Shown here one piece after another: positions 28,355 through 37,408 of a stretch of 64,000 nucleotides of DNA. Below the pieces are notes generated by a model that made no database searches, had not been told where the DNA came from, and saw only the letters and a list, made by a program, of their open reading frames with translations. Source of the DNA: Acidimicrobiaceae bacterium (GTDB taxonomy: Bacteria > Actinomycetota > Acidimicrobiia > Acidimicrobiales > RAAP-2); the NCBI GenBank assembly GCA_003138895.1, contig PLHJ01000005.1, positions 3,729 through 67,728 on the forward strand. Direction: 5' to 3'. Every line of letters begins with the position of its first letter. Within the stretch, counting starts at the first letter, position 1. Made by a program: the position numbers and the translations under genes.

Positions 28355-29274
28355 CGTGACCAGCGAACCACGGCGGACGCCCACGTCATGCCGGCGCCAA
28401 AGCCAGTCATGAGGGCAAGTTCGCCCGGCTTAACACGTCCGTTTGTGCGGGCGTCGTCAAAAGCCAGTGGAATTGAGGCACTTGACGTGTTGCCAAAGCG
28501 GTCCAACACCACGACCGCTCGCTCCATTTCAATGCCCAGTCGCGAACAGGCGGCACTAATGATGCGTACGTTCGCCTGATGGGGGATGACGAGGCTGAGG
28601 TCATCCGCCGTGACGTTGGCGTCTTTCATGGCGTGCTCGGCTGATTCCACGACGATGCGCACGGCGCGGCGAAATACTTCTTTGCCGTCCATCCAGATGG
28701 TGCCCCCGTGTTCACAGGTGAGAAGGTCAGCCAGCGAGCCGTCCGATCCCAAATGAAACGAGAGAAGGTCTCCTTCGTCGTCAGTCTTTTCGAGCACGAC
28801 GGCACCGGCACCGTCACCGAGCAGCACGGCCATGGTGCGGTCATTCCAGTCAGTCCAGCGCGACAAGTTTTCTGAACCAACGACGAGCACACGCGTGGCA
28901 CCGGTGGCGAGGAGTCCCTGCGCCGTGCGAAGGGCGTACATGAAGCCACTGCAGGCGGCGTTGACGTCCATTGCGGGAGCAACGAGACCCAACTCGTTCG
29001 CCACCATCGGCGCGGTAGCCGGAATGAGTCGGTCCGGCGTCGTTGTCGCGAGGACGAGAAAATCAATACTTAGTGGATCAACGTTGGCATCTTGCAGGGC
29101 TCGTCGCCCAGCTTCCACACCGAGGGACTTGGCGGTACCGCCCACGCGACGCTCGTGGATCCCCGTGCGCTCAAAAATCCATTCGTCAGTGGTATCGAGG
29201 GTTTCTGAGAGCTCGTCATTGGTGACAATGCGATCGGGAACGGCGACACCCCAGCCAAGAAATCGAACGCCCAC
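28351..29274 (-). CDS. fabH: 3-oxoacyl-ACP synthase III (KASIII)
   Basis: Initiates fatty acid synthesis by condensing an acyl-CoA primer with malonyl-ACP. 307 residues with the catalytic triad C108 (NAACSGF), H232 (IPHQANVR) and N262 (FGNTSSAS). N-terminal FLGWGVAVPDRIVTN and TTDEWIFERTGIHERR are canonical. No other fab gene is adjacent, so this may be a dedicated primer-condensing paralogue rather than the only KASIII. Overlaps the following nucleotidyltransferase gene. Confidence 0.94.
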   Translation of the reverse strand: MGVRFLGWGVAVPDRIVTNDELSETLDTTDEWIFERTGIHERRVGGTAKSLGVEAGRRALQDANVDPLSIDFLVLATTTPDRLIPATAPMVANELGLVAPAMDVNAACSGFMYALRTAQGLLATGATRVLVVGSENLSRWTDWNDRTMAVLLGDGAGAVVLEKTDDEGDLLSFHLGSDGSLADLLTCEHGGTIWMDGKEVFRRAVRIVVESAEHAMKDANVTADDLSLVIPHQANVRIISAACSRLGIEMERAVVVLDRFGNTSSASIPLAFDDARTNGRVKPGELALMTGFGAGMTWASAVVRWSR

Positions 29275-29325
29275 CGTTACCCTCGCCCCCGTTTGGTCAT
29301 GCGTTGAGTCTAGGACGCGACCGGC

Positions 29326-29733
29326 TCAGACCTTAGGTGCATCCAAAACAGCCAAGGTGCAGCGCGCCACACAGATCATGCGCCCGTTTTCGTCCGTAAG
29401 GTCGATGCCCCAGACCTGGATTGTTCGTCCAGCCCGGACTGGGGTGGCAGTGGCCGTTAAGACACCTTCGGTCATGGAGCGAAGATGGCTCGCGTTTAAT
29501 TCGATGCCCACGACAATCTTTCCTTCGGGCACCGAGTGAGCGCCACCAATGGAAGCGGCCGATTCAGCGAGCAGTGCCGAGACGCCACCGTGCAAAATCC
29601 CGTAGGGCTGGTGAACCTGGGGGCCGACCTCGAGTTGGCAAACCACCCTCTCCGGCGAGACCTCAAGGACGGTAATGCCGAGAGCGGAATGGACGTTGGC
29701 GGCGCTGGCGGGATCGGAAGTGTCGGAACTCAT
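29326..29733 (-). CDS. PaaI-family hotdog thioesterase
   Basis: About 135-residue hotdog-fold acyl-CoA thioesterase. The family signature HQPYGILHGGVSALLAESAAS includes the catalytic Asn/Asp-position helix, followed by GIELNASHLRSM and VRAGRTIQVWGIDL. ATG at 29733 is preferred to an upstream in-frame GTG at 29742. Divergent from the threonine aldolase gene across only 36 bp. The substrate, often phenylacetyl- or hydroxyphenylacetyl-CoA, cannot be predicted. Confidence 0.87.
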   Translation of the reverse strand: MSSDTSDPASAANVHSALGITVLEVSPERVVCQLEVGPQVHQPYGILHGGVSALLAESAASIGGAHSVPEGKIVVGIELNASHLRSMTEGVLTATATPVRAGRTIQVWGIDLTDENGRMICVARCTLAVLDAPKV

Positions 29734-29769
29734 GAAAGTCACTCTAGGGCCCGCCGGTAGCCTTTCATC

Positions 29770-30792
29770 GTGAGCCGACGCGTTGATTTACGAAGCGACA
29801 CCGTTACCCAGCCAACCCCCGCCATGCGTGAAGCAATGGCCACGGCAATCGTGGGCGACGATGGTTACGGCGAAGACGAGACCGTCACTGCACTTGAGCA
29901 CCTCTACGCCCAGATCGTCGGAAAGCCCGCCGCGGTGTTTGTTCCGTCTGGCGTTATGGCCAACCAAATCGCGATTCGAATCTTGACGAAACCCGGCGAT
30001 CTCATCTTGGCCGGGCACACCCAACACATGGTGAGTTTCGAAATGGGAGCGGCCGCACGAAACTCCGGTGTGCAATTTGCCTTGGTGGATGACACGAGTG
30101 GCGCTTTTGAATTAAGTGAGGTGCAACAAGTACTTGATGGCGAATACGACCATCAGCCGCACGTCGCCATGGTGAGTGTTGAAAATACTCATATGCCCTC
30201 GGGCGGAACTCCCTGGGACCTCGCCGCTCTGGAAAAACTCGCGGGTTCAATTGGTACTCGACCTATTCATATGGACGGGGCTCGACTGTTCAATGCCGTC
30301 GTGGCGACGGGAACCCCCGCGGCTTCGTACGCTTCGTCGGCGACGACGGTGATGTCGTGCCTGTCAAAAGGACTCTGTGCCCCCGTGGGTTCTGTGTTGG
30401 CGGGTCCGAGCGAACTCATGGACGAAGCTCGCATCGAACGAAAGCGACTTGGCGGGGCAATGCGCCAAGCGGGCATCATCGCGGCCGCGGGACTGCTGGG
30501 TCTCTCGACGATGACGGATCGATTGGCAGAAGATCACGACAAGGCACAACATCTCGCGCTCGCTTTCGCCGAGCGATTCTCCGAGAGTGAGTACAATCCC
30601 ATGAGTTGTCAGACCAATATCGTGGCCTTCAGTCATGAACGCGCTCGCGAACTCGTGTCGTTGTTAGAAGCGCGCGGTGTTGTCGGAGACACCATTGCAC
30701 CTACGCGAGTTCGATTCGTCACTCACGCGGACGTGAGTGACGCTGACGTTGACTTCTGCATCGACGCAATTCGGAACTTCACGTGGAACTAG
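29770..30792 (+). CDS. ltaE: Low-specificity L-threonine aldolase
   Basis: PLP enzyme of fold type I cleaving threonine or allo-threonine to glycine and acetaldehyde. 340 residues. The N-terminal VDLRSDTVTQPTPAMREAM is diagnostic, the active-site lysine is K200 (SCLSKGLCAPVGS), and HMDGARLFNA carries the PLP-stacking region. GTG start; the 3' end overlaps the DCC-family gene by 10 nt. Could link glycine supply with the GlyA gene upstream in the window. Confidence 0.93.
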   Translation: MSRRVDLRSDTVTQPTPAMREAMATAIVGDDGYGEDETVTALEHLYAQIVGKPAAVFVPSGVMANQIAIRILTKPGDLILAGHTQHMVSFEMGAAARNSGVQFALVDDTSGAFELSEVQQVLDGEYDHQPHVAMVSVENTHMPSGGTPWDLAALEKLAGSIGTRPIHMDGARLFNAVVATGTPAASYASSATTVMSCLSKGLCAPVGSVLAGPSELMDEARIERKRLGGAMRQAGIIAAAGLLGLSTMTDRLAEDHDKAQHLALAFAERFSESEYNPMSCQTNIVAFSHERARELVSLLEARGVVGDTIAPTRVRFVTHADVSDADVDFCIDAIRNFTWN

Positions 30793-31157
30793 TTTTCGAC
30801 GGCCAGTGTGGATTTTGTCGTCGGAGTGCCCAGTGGGCGAGGCGCCACTACCGAGGTGATTTACAACTGGTAGCGAACGCCGACGTGTCCAACGACGTGT
30901 TGCAACGTCGAAGTATTACGCGGGCTCAATTGGAAAGTGCCGTGTGGCTCTTGGCCCCGTTTGAAGAATGGTCGGGTTCTGTTGCGGTAGCGAAGGTATT
31001 GCAACGCTCCAAACGTCCGTGGCGCTGGCTGGGAATCACGCTGGCGTTACCTGGTGTTCGCCGAATTGCCAAAGTCGTGTACTGGGTGGTGGCTCGTGAA
31101 CGCGGGCGACTTCCGGGATCAAACTGTCAGGTTTCTGCACCTCGCCCACAGGGGTAA
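30783..31157 (+). CDS. DCC-family thiol-disulfide oxidoreductase (DUF393)
   Basis: 124 residues. VFDGQCGFCRRSAQWARR contains the DxxCxxC motif (C9, C12) that names the DCC family, a thioredoxin-like group of unclear function. The C-terminal half is basic with a hydrophobic helix (GVRRIAKVVYWVV), and a further Cys occurs near the end. GTG start inside the 3' end of ltaE, hence translationally coupled. Confidence 0.85.
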   Translation: MELVFDGQCGFCRRSAQWARRHYRGDLQLVANADVSNDVLQRRSITRAQLESAVWLLAPFEEWSGSVAVAKVLQRSKRPWRWLGITLALPGVRRIAKVVYWVVARERGRLPGSNCQVSAPRPQG

Positions 31158-31182
31158 ACTTTGAGGGTCTCGAGGACTCTCT

Positions 31183-32439
31183 ATGCAGCAAATTCTTCAC
31201 CTTTCCACGTTTCTTCGCCGTCCTATCTTCGATCGTGACGGTGACCGGATCGGTCGCGTCCAAGACCTCGTTGCACGTCTCGGATCTGATCCACACCCGC
31301 CCGTTGTTGGCGCTGTTGTTCGCATTGAGGGACGAAATACCTTCATCCCGATTCGAAAAATTGGTGGTCTCGCGCAGGGACGCATGACGTTTGAAGGTCG
31401 CCGCGTTGACCTTCGACGCTTCGAACGTCGTCCAGGCGAGCTCTTGCTCGCCGAAGACCTCCTCGCGAGAAATTCCATCAACCTGGTACGTGGCCGACTC
31501 ATCAGTGCGAACGAAATTGAACTGGCGGAGATTGACGGAAAGTGGGAAGTCGTCGCGGTTGATCCGGGTCGACGACCGCTGCTTCGTCGCATCTTTGGCC
31601 GCTTTGGGATTCGCGTACCTTCGGGACCGGTCGTGGACTTTGCTTCGATCGAGCCATTCTTTGGTCACGTACCTACGGCGCGACTTCGCATTCCGTATCG
31701 AAAGTTGGCGCGGCTGCATCCGGCACAAATTGCCGACCTCGTAGAAGCCGCCAGTCACGATGAAGGTGAAGAGATCATTGAAGCCGTAGGTCTAGACCGT
31801 GAGCTCGAAGCCGACGTCTTTGAAGAGTTGGACACCACGCATCAGTTGGAATTCATTGAGTCACGTTCGGATGTTGACGTCGCTCGTCTGCTCGGTCGTA
31901 TGGAACCCGACAACGCGGCCGACCTTATTAATGAATTCGATCAAGATCGTCGACTGCCTATCCTCGAACTCTTGCCTGAAGCACTCCAGCAAAAAGTCCG
32001 CAACTTGCTTTCCTACAATCCCGGTACGGCTGGTGGACTTATGAACCCAGACTTTGTTGCAGTACTAGCGACAGCCACGGTGGGAGAGGCGCTCGAGGCC
32101 ATTCGTTTGTCGTCGGCCCCCGCCGAAGCCCAGAACGTTGTCTTTGTTTTGGACGAACACGGCCAGCCCGTTGGCGCCGCTCCCATTGTGCGACTTGTTC
32201 GCGCGCCCGAACACGAGTTGGCGCTGTCGGTAGCTCGAACGCAGTTGACGCACGTGCACCCGCACTGGGACATTCACCGAATTTCGATGAAGATGAGTGA
32301 CTTCAATCTGACGGTCCTACCGGTGCTCGACGACGAGCACGGCAAAATGATCGGCGTAGTCACAGTGGACGACCTACTCGAGGAGATCCTGCCCCAGGGC
32401 TGGCGTCGCGAGTTCGGCATGCACACGGTGGATGAATAA
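31183..32439 (+). CDS. PRC-barrel / MgtE N-domain / CBS regulatory protein without a transport domain
   Basis: 418 residues: PRC-barrel-like repeats at about 7-75 and 90-130, an MgtE N-terminal superhelical domain (about 172-285, with LHPAQIADLVEAASHDE and the LLSYNPGTAGGLM end) and a CBS pair (about 287-405). This is the Mg2+-sensing cytosolic half of MgtE with no membrane helices. Its neighbour is an Nramp-type transporter, so it probably gates or regulates that carrier. ATG with GAGGA upstream. The combination is seen; the partnership is inferred. Confidence 0.88.
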   Translation: MQQILHLSTFLRRPIFDRDGDRIGRVQDLVARLGSDPHPPVVGAVVRIEGRNTFIPIRKIGGLAQGRMTFEGRRVDLRRFERRPGELLLAEDLLARNSINLVRGRLISANEIELAEIDGKWEVVAVDPGRRPLLRRIFGRFGIRVPSGPVVDFASIEPFFGHVPTARLRIPYRKLARLHPAQIADLVEAASHDEGEEIIEAVGLDRELEADVFEELDTTHQLEFIESRSDVDVARLLGRMEPDNAADLINEFDQDRRLPILELLPEALQQKVRNLLSYNPGTAGGLMNPDFVAVLATATVGEALEAIRLSSAPAEAQNVVFVLDEHGQPVGAAPIVRLVRAPEHELALSVARTQLTHVHPHWDIHRISMKMSDFNLTVLPVLDDEHGKMIGVVTVDDLLEEILPQGWRREFGMHTVDE

Positions 32440-32629
32440 CCGTGTCTCGCGTCGCCGTCAACGGTCTTGTTCTAAGGGGGACTCTCTGAAACCCCCAAGT
32501 ACCAACTCACACGTTTCACCTGCTCAGAAGCGGCGTCATCTGACGCGAAAGGACGGTTGCTAAGCGACTTCCGCGTGTCGTTGAGGTCGTTGACGTGCTC
32601 GACCACAACACATTGAAAGGAGGTTTGCC
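32440..32629 (+). promoter_or_regulatory. Hairpin-rich leader before the Nramp-related transporter
   Basis: The 190-nt gap holds three simple hairpins: GGGGG/CCCCC (32476-32496), GCGTC-ATCT-GACGC (32533-32546) and GGTCG/CGACC (32585-32604). The AAAGGAGG ribosome site follows. I could not recognise the M-box, yybP-ykoY Mn2+ element or another known riboswitch. A metal-responsive leader is a hypothesis only. Confidence 0.35.
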
Positions 32630-34207
32630 ATGAGCAACGAGCGGTCACAAAATGACATCGCCGGCGCGTTCGGTTCTATCAAAGAACACGACGTCGGATC
32701 ACGCAAAGGAGCCCGTGCACGCCTCTTGACCCTCGCCGCCATCATTGGCCCCGGTCTCATTGTGATGGTGGGGGACAACGACGCCGGTGGCGTCTCTACC
32801 TACGCGCAGGCTGGTCAAAACTTCGGCTACTCGTTGCTATGGACGTTGCCATTGCTGATTCCAGTGTTGATTGTGAATCAAGAAATGGTGGCCCGACTAG
32901 GAGCCGTCACTGGTGTGGGCCACGGCCGCGTCATTAAGGAACGCTTTGGTCGTCGCTGGGGGAATTTTTCAATTGGCATGATCCTTCTTCTCAATTTCTT
33001 GATCATCATCACAGAGTTCATTGGCGTGTCTTTGTCTATGGAGTACTTCGGTGTTTCTCCCTATATTTCTGTGCCCGCCGCCGCGTTAACACTGTTTGGG
33101 GTGACCGCTTCAGGTTCGTTCCAACGGTGGGAACGGTTCATGATGATTTTTGTCGCCGTCAATTTCTTTGTCATACCACTCTTGATTGTCACGCACCCTC
33201 ACGTGGGCGCAGTTTTCCATCACGCCGTCATACCCGGTATTCGAGGGGGAGTGAATTCCGCCGCGGTATTACTCATCATCTCAATTATCGGGACCACTGT
33301 CGCGCCTTGGCAGTTGTACTTTCAACAAAGCAACATTGTCGATAAGCGAATCACGCCGCGCTGGCTGAACTACGAACGAGTCGACACGATTATCGGGTCG
33401 TTCATTGTGGTGATTGGCGCTGGCGCGCTGATTGCTGCTGCGGCCGCTGGGCTGTCGGGACACGGGGGGACGACGGCGTACACGAGTGCGCTCGGGGTGG
33501 CGCGCGGGCTGCGTGCGCATGTCGGCTCCGCTTCTGGCACGTTCTTCGCCATTCTTTTGCTCAACGCCTCATGCATTGGAGCAGCGGCCGTGACGTTGGC
33601 GAGTAGTTACGCCCTGAGCGACCTTTCGGAAAAGCGACAAGGTCTCAACGTTCGTGTTCGCGACGCCAAGGCGTTCTTTGGCGGTTTCGCCGCCATGTTG
33701 GCCGTGGCAGGTTTTGTGACGTTGTTACCTGGTGCGCCGCTCGGACTCATCACGCTGGCCGTCCAAGCCATGTGTGGATTAATGCTTCCCAGTACGACGA
33801 TATTTGTTCTTCTGCTGTGTAACGACCGCGAGCTGATGGGTCCTTGGGTCAATTCGAAGTGGCTCAACGTTTTGGCCGTGGTGATTGTGGCCGTCTTGGT
33901 CGTATTGTCCATTGTTTTGATCGTCTCGACGCTCTTTACCTCACTGGACGTCGTGCGCCTTCTCGAAGATCTCGGCGGCGTGGCGGCGGCCGGGCTGCTC
34001 GTGGGACTTCCGATTGGCCTTCGACGAAGTGAAGCGCCTCGGAGTTACGACATTGCCCGCGTGGACTGGCGCACACCGCGAATGGCGCTACTTGCTCCGC
34101 CTCCGACGTCGAGGATCCGCCGTATTCTTTTCCGAGCGGTGGCGTCGTATCTGTTGATTGCGGGCACGGTACTTATCGTGCGTATCATTCAGCTCGCCAC
34201 GGCCTAG
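32630..34207 (+). CDS. Nramp-related divalent metal (probably Mg2+) transporter
   Basis: 525-residue polytopic carrier of the LeuT-fold Nramp superfamily with about 11-12 membrane helices. The metal-site helix 1, DPGN in true Mn/Fe Nramps, reads GDNDAGG (48-54). Helix 6, MPH in Mn/Fe Nramps, reads VAPWQLYFQQS (224-234), so the metal-coordinating Met is absent. Both changes are those reported for the Nramp-related Mg2+ transporter branch. The MgtE_N/CBS protein upstream supports Mg2+. Strong AAAGGAGG ribosome site before the ATG. Confidence 0.85.
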   Translation: MSNERSQNDIAGAFGSIKEHDVGSRKGARARLLTLAAIIGPGLIVMVGDNDAGGVSTYAQAGQNFGYSLLWTLPLLIPVLIVNQEMVARLGAVTGVGHGRVIKERFGRRWGNFSIGMILLLNFLIIITEFIGVSLSMEYFGVSPYISVPAAALTLFGVTASGSFQRWERFMMIFVAVNFFVIPLLIVTHPHVGAVFHHAVIPGIRGGVNSAAVLLIISIIGTTVAPWQLYFQQSNIVDKRITPRWLNYERVDTIIGSFIVVIGAGALIAAAAAGLSGHGGTTAYTSALGVARGLRAHVGSASGTFFAILLLNASCIGAAAVTLASSYALSDLSEKRQGLNVRVRDAKAFFGGFAAMLAVAGFVTLLPGAPLGLITLAVQAMCGLMLPSTTIFVLLLCNDRELMGPWVNSKWLNVLAVVIVAVLVVLSIVLIVSTLFTSLDVVRLLEDLGGVAAAGLLVGLPIGLRRSEAPRSYDIARVDWRTPRMALLAPPPTSRIRRILFRAVASYLLIAGTVLIVRIIQLATA

Positions 34208-34217
34208 TGTCTAGCGA

Positions 34218-35033
34218 ATGACAACACGCCCGACCCTCGTTTGTGTGCACGCGCACCCCGACGATGAAGCGTTCTTTACGGCGGGCATCATGGCCCACTA
34301 CGCCGCCGAGGGTTACCGCGTAGTGCTTATTACCTGCACGAATGGACGACTGGGCATTGACGATCAGCCGTTGCCGGGCTTTATGCCTGGACATCACACC
34401 GCGCTGACGATCGCGACTCGCGCGAGCGAGCTCCAAGCCTCTGCATCGCTTCTTGGCGTCGAGCGAGTCGTAACACTCGGTTACGACGACTCCGGCATGA
34501 CGGGTTGGCCTCAGAACGATGACCCCGGCGCTTTTATGAGTTCCGATACGACAGCGGTCGCGGCCATAGTCGCCGCGATTTTGAATGATGAAGGCGCGAG
34601 CGTTGTTGTTACCTACGACGAATTTGGTTTTTACGGACACCCAGATCACATTAAGACGAATGAAGTCACTCGAGCCGCCATTGCACTTAGCCCCTCGGTG
34701 GAGCGTTTGTACTATCCCGTGGTACCCACGAGTGTCTTGCACGCTTTTGTTCCCACCGCGCAGTCCCAATCGGTGTATTTGCCGGCGTGGGTCATTGACG
34801 CGGGTGACGGCACAGCGGACGGCGACATAACGACCAAGATGGCGACCGAGAAGTACGTGGCGCTGAAACGAGCGTCGATGGCCGCTCACGCAACGCAGAT
34901 AGATAACCGCGACGTGGTCAATATGGACGACGAATTATTTACCCTGTTGTTTGGACGCGAGTATTACGTGCGAGCGTGGTCGCGTGACGAAACGAGCGGC
35001 GACGAATCGGATCTTTTTGGAGGATTAGCGTGA
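34218..35033 (+). CDS. PIG-L/LmbE family deacetylase, copy 1
   Basis: 271-residue zinc-dependent deacetylase of the MshB/Mca/PIG-L family. AHPDDEAFF (metal and catalytic Asp) and YGHPDHIKT (second metal ligand) are intact. TLGYDDSGMTGWPQNDDP is shared almost word for word with the next gene. MshB or Mca roles in mycothiol metabolism are possible in this phylum, but the substrate cannot be fixed from sequence. The following gene overlaps by GTGA. Confidence 0.88.
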   Translation: MTTRPTLVCVHAHPDDEAFFTAGIMAHYAAEGYRVVLITCTNGRLGIDDQPLPGFMPGHHTALTIATRASELQASASLLGVERVVTLGYDDSGMTGWPQNDDPGAFMSSDTTAVAAIVAAILNDEGASVVVTYDEFGFYGHPDHIKTNEVTRAAIALSPSVERLYYPVVPTSVLHAFVPTAQSQSVYLPAWVIDAGDGTADGDITTKMATEKYVALKRASMAAHATQIDNRDVVNMDDELFTLLFGREYYVRAWSRDETSGDESDLFGGLA

Positions 35034-35863
35034 GCGAGTCGTTGACATTTTTAGCGGTGCACGCGCACCCCGACGACGAAGCCAGTTCGTCAGGTGGCGT
35101 CTTTCGGCTCTTGAAGGACCAGGGAGTTCGAACCGTACTCGTGACGTGCACGAACGGTGAGTTCGGCGATGCGGTCGGCGGTATCAAGCCCGACCAACCT
35201 GGACACGATCCCGACGCGGTCGCCATCTATCGAAAAGGTGAGCTCGAGGATTCGTGCAAGATTTTGGGGATTGACCGACTCGTCATGCTGGGTTATCGCG
35301 ATTCGGGAATGATGGGCTGGCCCCAGAACGACGATCCGAAGTGCTTTTGGTCCACACCCCTGGAAGAAGCCGCCGAAAAATTGGCCGCCATCTTGAATGA
35401 AGAACGTCCCCAGGTCATCATGACCTACAACGAAATTGGTTTCTACGGTCACCCTGACCACATTCAGGCGCACCGGATTACGTTGTCGGCGCTTGACCTG
35501 CTGGACTACCAACCCACGGTGTATTTCAACGCCATACCGGCGAGTGTGTTCGCACGTTTTCGTGAAGTTATTGAGGAATCACAAACTGAAGAAGAGAATG
35601 ATGAAGCCCGCGAGAGTGAAGAAGAGCAAATGGATCTCGGCACGCCAGACGAATTAATCGGCGCGGCCATCGACGTGACGAGCGTTGCCGACGCGAAATT
35701 CGATGCCCTCCAAGCTCACTCCTCGCAACTCGACGAATCGTTTTTTTTGCGGATGGGGCGTGAACGCTTCAAAGAGGTGATGGGCACAGAGTGGTTCGTT
35801 CGCGCCGTGAGCCCCTTTGCTCACGACGACGTGGTGACTGACTTGTTCGTCGATTACCGCTAG
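35030..35863 (+). CDS. PIG-L/LmbE family deacetylase, copy 2
   Basis: 277-residue paralogue of the preceding gene with AHPDDEASS and YGHPDHIQA metal motifs. It differs by a Glu-rich insertion (EESQTEEENDEARESEEEQ) around residues 182-205 and a more Mca-like C-terminal half. GTG start overlapping copy 1 by 4 nt. The two proteins probably arose by tandem duplication and may act on related amide substrates such as mycothiol and its conjugates; this is inference. Confidence 0.88.
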   Translation: MSESLTFLAVHAHPDDEASSSGGVFRLLKDQGVRTVLVTCTNGEFGDAVGGIKPDQPGHDPDAVAIYRKGELEDSCKILGIDRLVMLGYRDSGMMGWPQNDDPKCFWSTPLEEAAEKLAAILNEERPQVIMTYNEIGFYGHPDHIQAHRITLSALDLLDYQPTVYFNAIPASVFARFREVIEESQTEEENDEARESEEEQMDLGTPDELIGAAIDVTSVADAKFDALQAHSSQLDESFFLRMGRERFKEVMGTEWFVRAVSPFAHDDVVTDLFVDYR

Positions 35864-35876
35864 GAACGAAAACGCT

Positions 35877-37322
35877 CTAGTAGCGGTAGGTGTCTGGCTT
35901 GTACGGTCCGTCGACCGCCACCCCGATGTAGTCGGCCTGCTCTTTTGAAAGCTGCGTCAATTTCACACCGAGTGCGTCCAGGTGAAGTCGAGCAACTTTT
36001 TCGTCTAGGTGCTTAGGCAACACGTAGACCTTCTTTTCGTAGTGCGCCCGGTTCGTGTACAACTCAATTTGCGCCATGGTCTGGTTGGTAAACGAGTTGC
36101 TCATTACGAAACTCGGGTGACCAGTGGCGTTACCGAGATTGAGAAGGCGACCTTCGCTAAGCAAGATGATGGTCTTGCCGCTGGGAAGGATCCACTTGTC
36201 AACCTGTGGCTTGATGTTTTCGCGCTTGACGCCCTTAAGACCCGCGAGACCCGCAATGTCGATTTCGTTGTCGAAGTGGCCGATGTTGCCCAGAATCGCT
36301 TGGTGCTTCATCATCTGCATGTGCTCAACGGTCACGATGTTCTTGTTGCCGGTCGCCGTGATGATGATGTCCGCGTAAGGAAGGGCGTCATCCAGCGTCG
36401 TGACCTGGAAACCGTCCATCGCCGCTTGCAGCGCACAAATCGGGTCAATCTCCGTGATGATCACCCTGGCGCCTTGACCACGGAGTGATTCGGCCGAGCC
36501 CTTACCAACGTCGCCGTAACCACAAACGACGGCCACTTTGCCACCAATCAATGTGTCGGTAGCGCGGTTGATGCCGTCAATGAGCGAGTGACGACAGCCG
36601 TACTTATTGTCGAACTTCGACTTCGTCACGGCGTCGTTCACGTTGATGGCGGGGAAGAGCAAGGTACCGTCGCGCTCCATTTCGTAGAGACGGTGCACAC
36701 CGGTGGTGGTTTCTTCGGACACGCCAATGATGTCGGGCGCCATTTTGGTGAAGCGCTGGTCACCTGATGCGACGATGGTGTTGAGCAGTTGCAATATCAC
36801 GCTGTACTCTTCGGAATCGGTGGCTTCGGGAGCGGGCACGAATCCGGCCGCTTCAAACTCCACACCCTTGTGAATGAGGAGCGTTGCGTCACCACCATCA
36901 TCAAGAATCATGGTGGGGCCAGCATGGTTGGGCCAACGAAGAACTTGCTCGGTGCACCACCAGTACTCTTCGAGCGTCTCGCCCTTCCAGGCGTAGACGG
37001 GAATGCCCCGAGGGTTCTCGGGTGTGCCGTTTGGCCCCACGGCGACGGCCGCAGCGGCGTGGTCTTGCGTTGAGAAAATATTGCAACTGGCCCAACGAAC
37101 GTCGGCACCGAGGGCGACGAGCGTCTCAATAAGAACTGCCGTTTGAATTGTCATGTGGAGCGAGCCGGTGATTCGCGATCCAGCCAAGGGCTTGGAAACG
37201 CCGAATTCGTTTCGCATGGCCATGAGGCCAGGCATTTCGTGTTCGGCCAAAATAATTTCTGCGCGACCGAAACTTGCGAGTGACAGGTCGGCGACTTTGA
37301 AATCAGGGGATACAGAGGTCAT
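35877..37322 (-). CDS. ahcY: S-adenosylhomocysteine hydrolase
   Basis: Cleaves S-adenosylhomocysteine to adenosine and homocysteine, closing the methyl cycle. 481 residues with the NAD-binding [11 protein letters not shown] and the [15 protein letters not shown] segment, and the C-terminal [10 protein letters not shown] tail typical of the enzyme. ATG with AGGAG site. It follows ychF on the minus strand after a 78-nt gap containing a hairpin. Confidence 0.97.
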   Translation of the reverse strand: MTSVSPDFKVADLSLASFGRAEIILAEHEMPGLMAMRNEFGVSKPLAGSRITGSLHMTIQTAVLIETLVALGADVRWASCNIFSTQDHAAAAVAVGPNGTPENPRGIPVYAWKGETLEEYWWCTEQVLRWPNHAGPTMILDDGGDATLLIHKGVEFEAAGFVPAPEATDSEEYSVILQLLNTIVASGDQRFTKMAPDIIGVSEETTTGVHRLYEMERDGTLLFPAINVNDAVTKSKFDNKYGCRHSLIDGINRATDTLIGGKVAVVCGYGDVGKGSAESLRGQGARVIITEIDPICALQAAMDGFQVTTLDDALPYADIIITATGNKNIVTVEHMQMMKHQAILGNIGHFDNEIDIAGLAGLKGVKRENIKPQVDKWILPSGKTIILLSEGRLLNLGNATGHPSFVMSNSFTNQTMAQIELYTNRAHYEKKVYVLPKHLDEKVARLHLDALGVKLTQLSKEQADYIGVAVDGPYKPDTYRY

Positions 37323-37375
37323 GATTCTCCTAGTGATGTTGTTTGTACTACCTAGTTCGGCGTCGACCTCTGTCT

Positions 37376-37408
37376 GACACGCCTAACTACATAGTAGTGG
37401 TTAGGCGT
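37376..37408 (-). terminator. Hairpin at the ychF / ahcY junction
   Basis: On the minus strand ACGCCTAA, which includes the ychF stop codon, pairs with TTAGGCGT, and an inner CTAC/GTAG stem leaves a TAT loop. No U-run follows, so it may be a stabiliser or weak terminator rather than a strong one. The rest of the gap carries only the AGGAG site of ahcY; I did not recognise an SAH riboswitch. Confidence 0.4.

Noticed and set aside
32440-32629. M-box or yybP-ykoY riboswitch
   Set aside because: Hairpins are present but none of the known conserved loops was recognised.
37323-37400. SAH riboswitch upstream of ahcY
   Set aside because: Only the ychF-end hairpin and a ribosome site are visible; the conserved SAH-binding core was not found.
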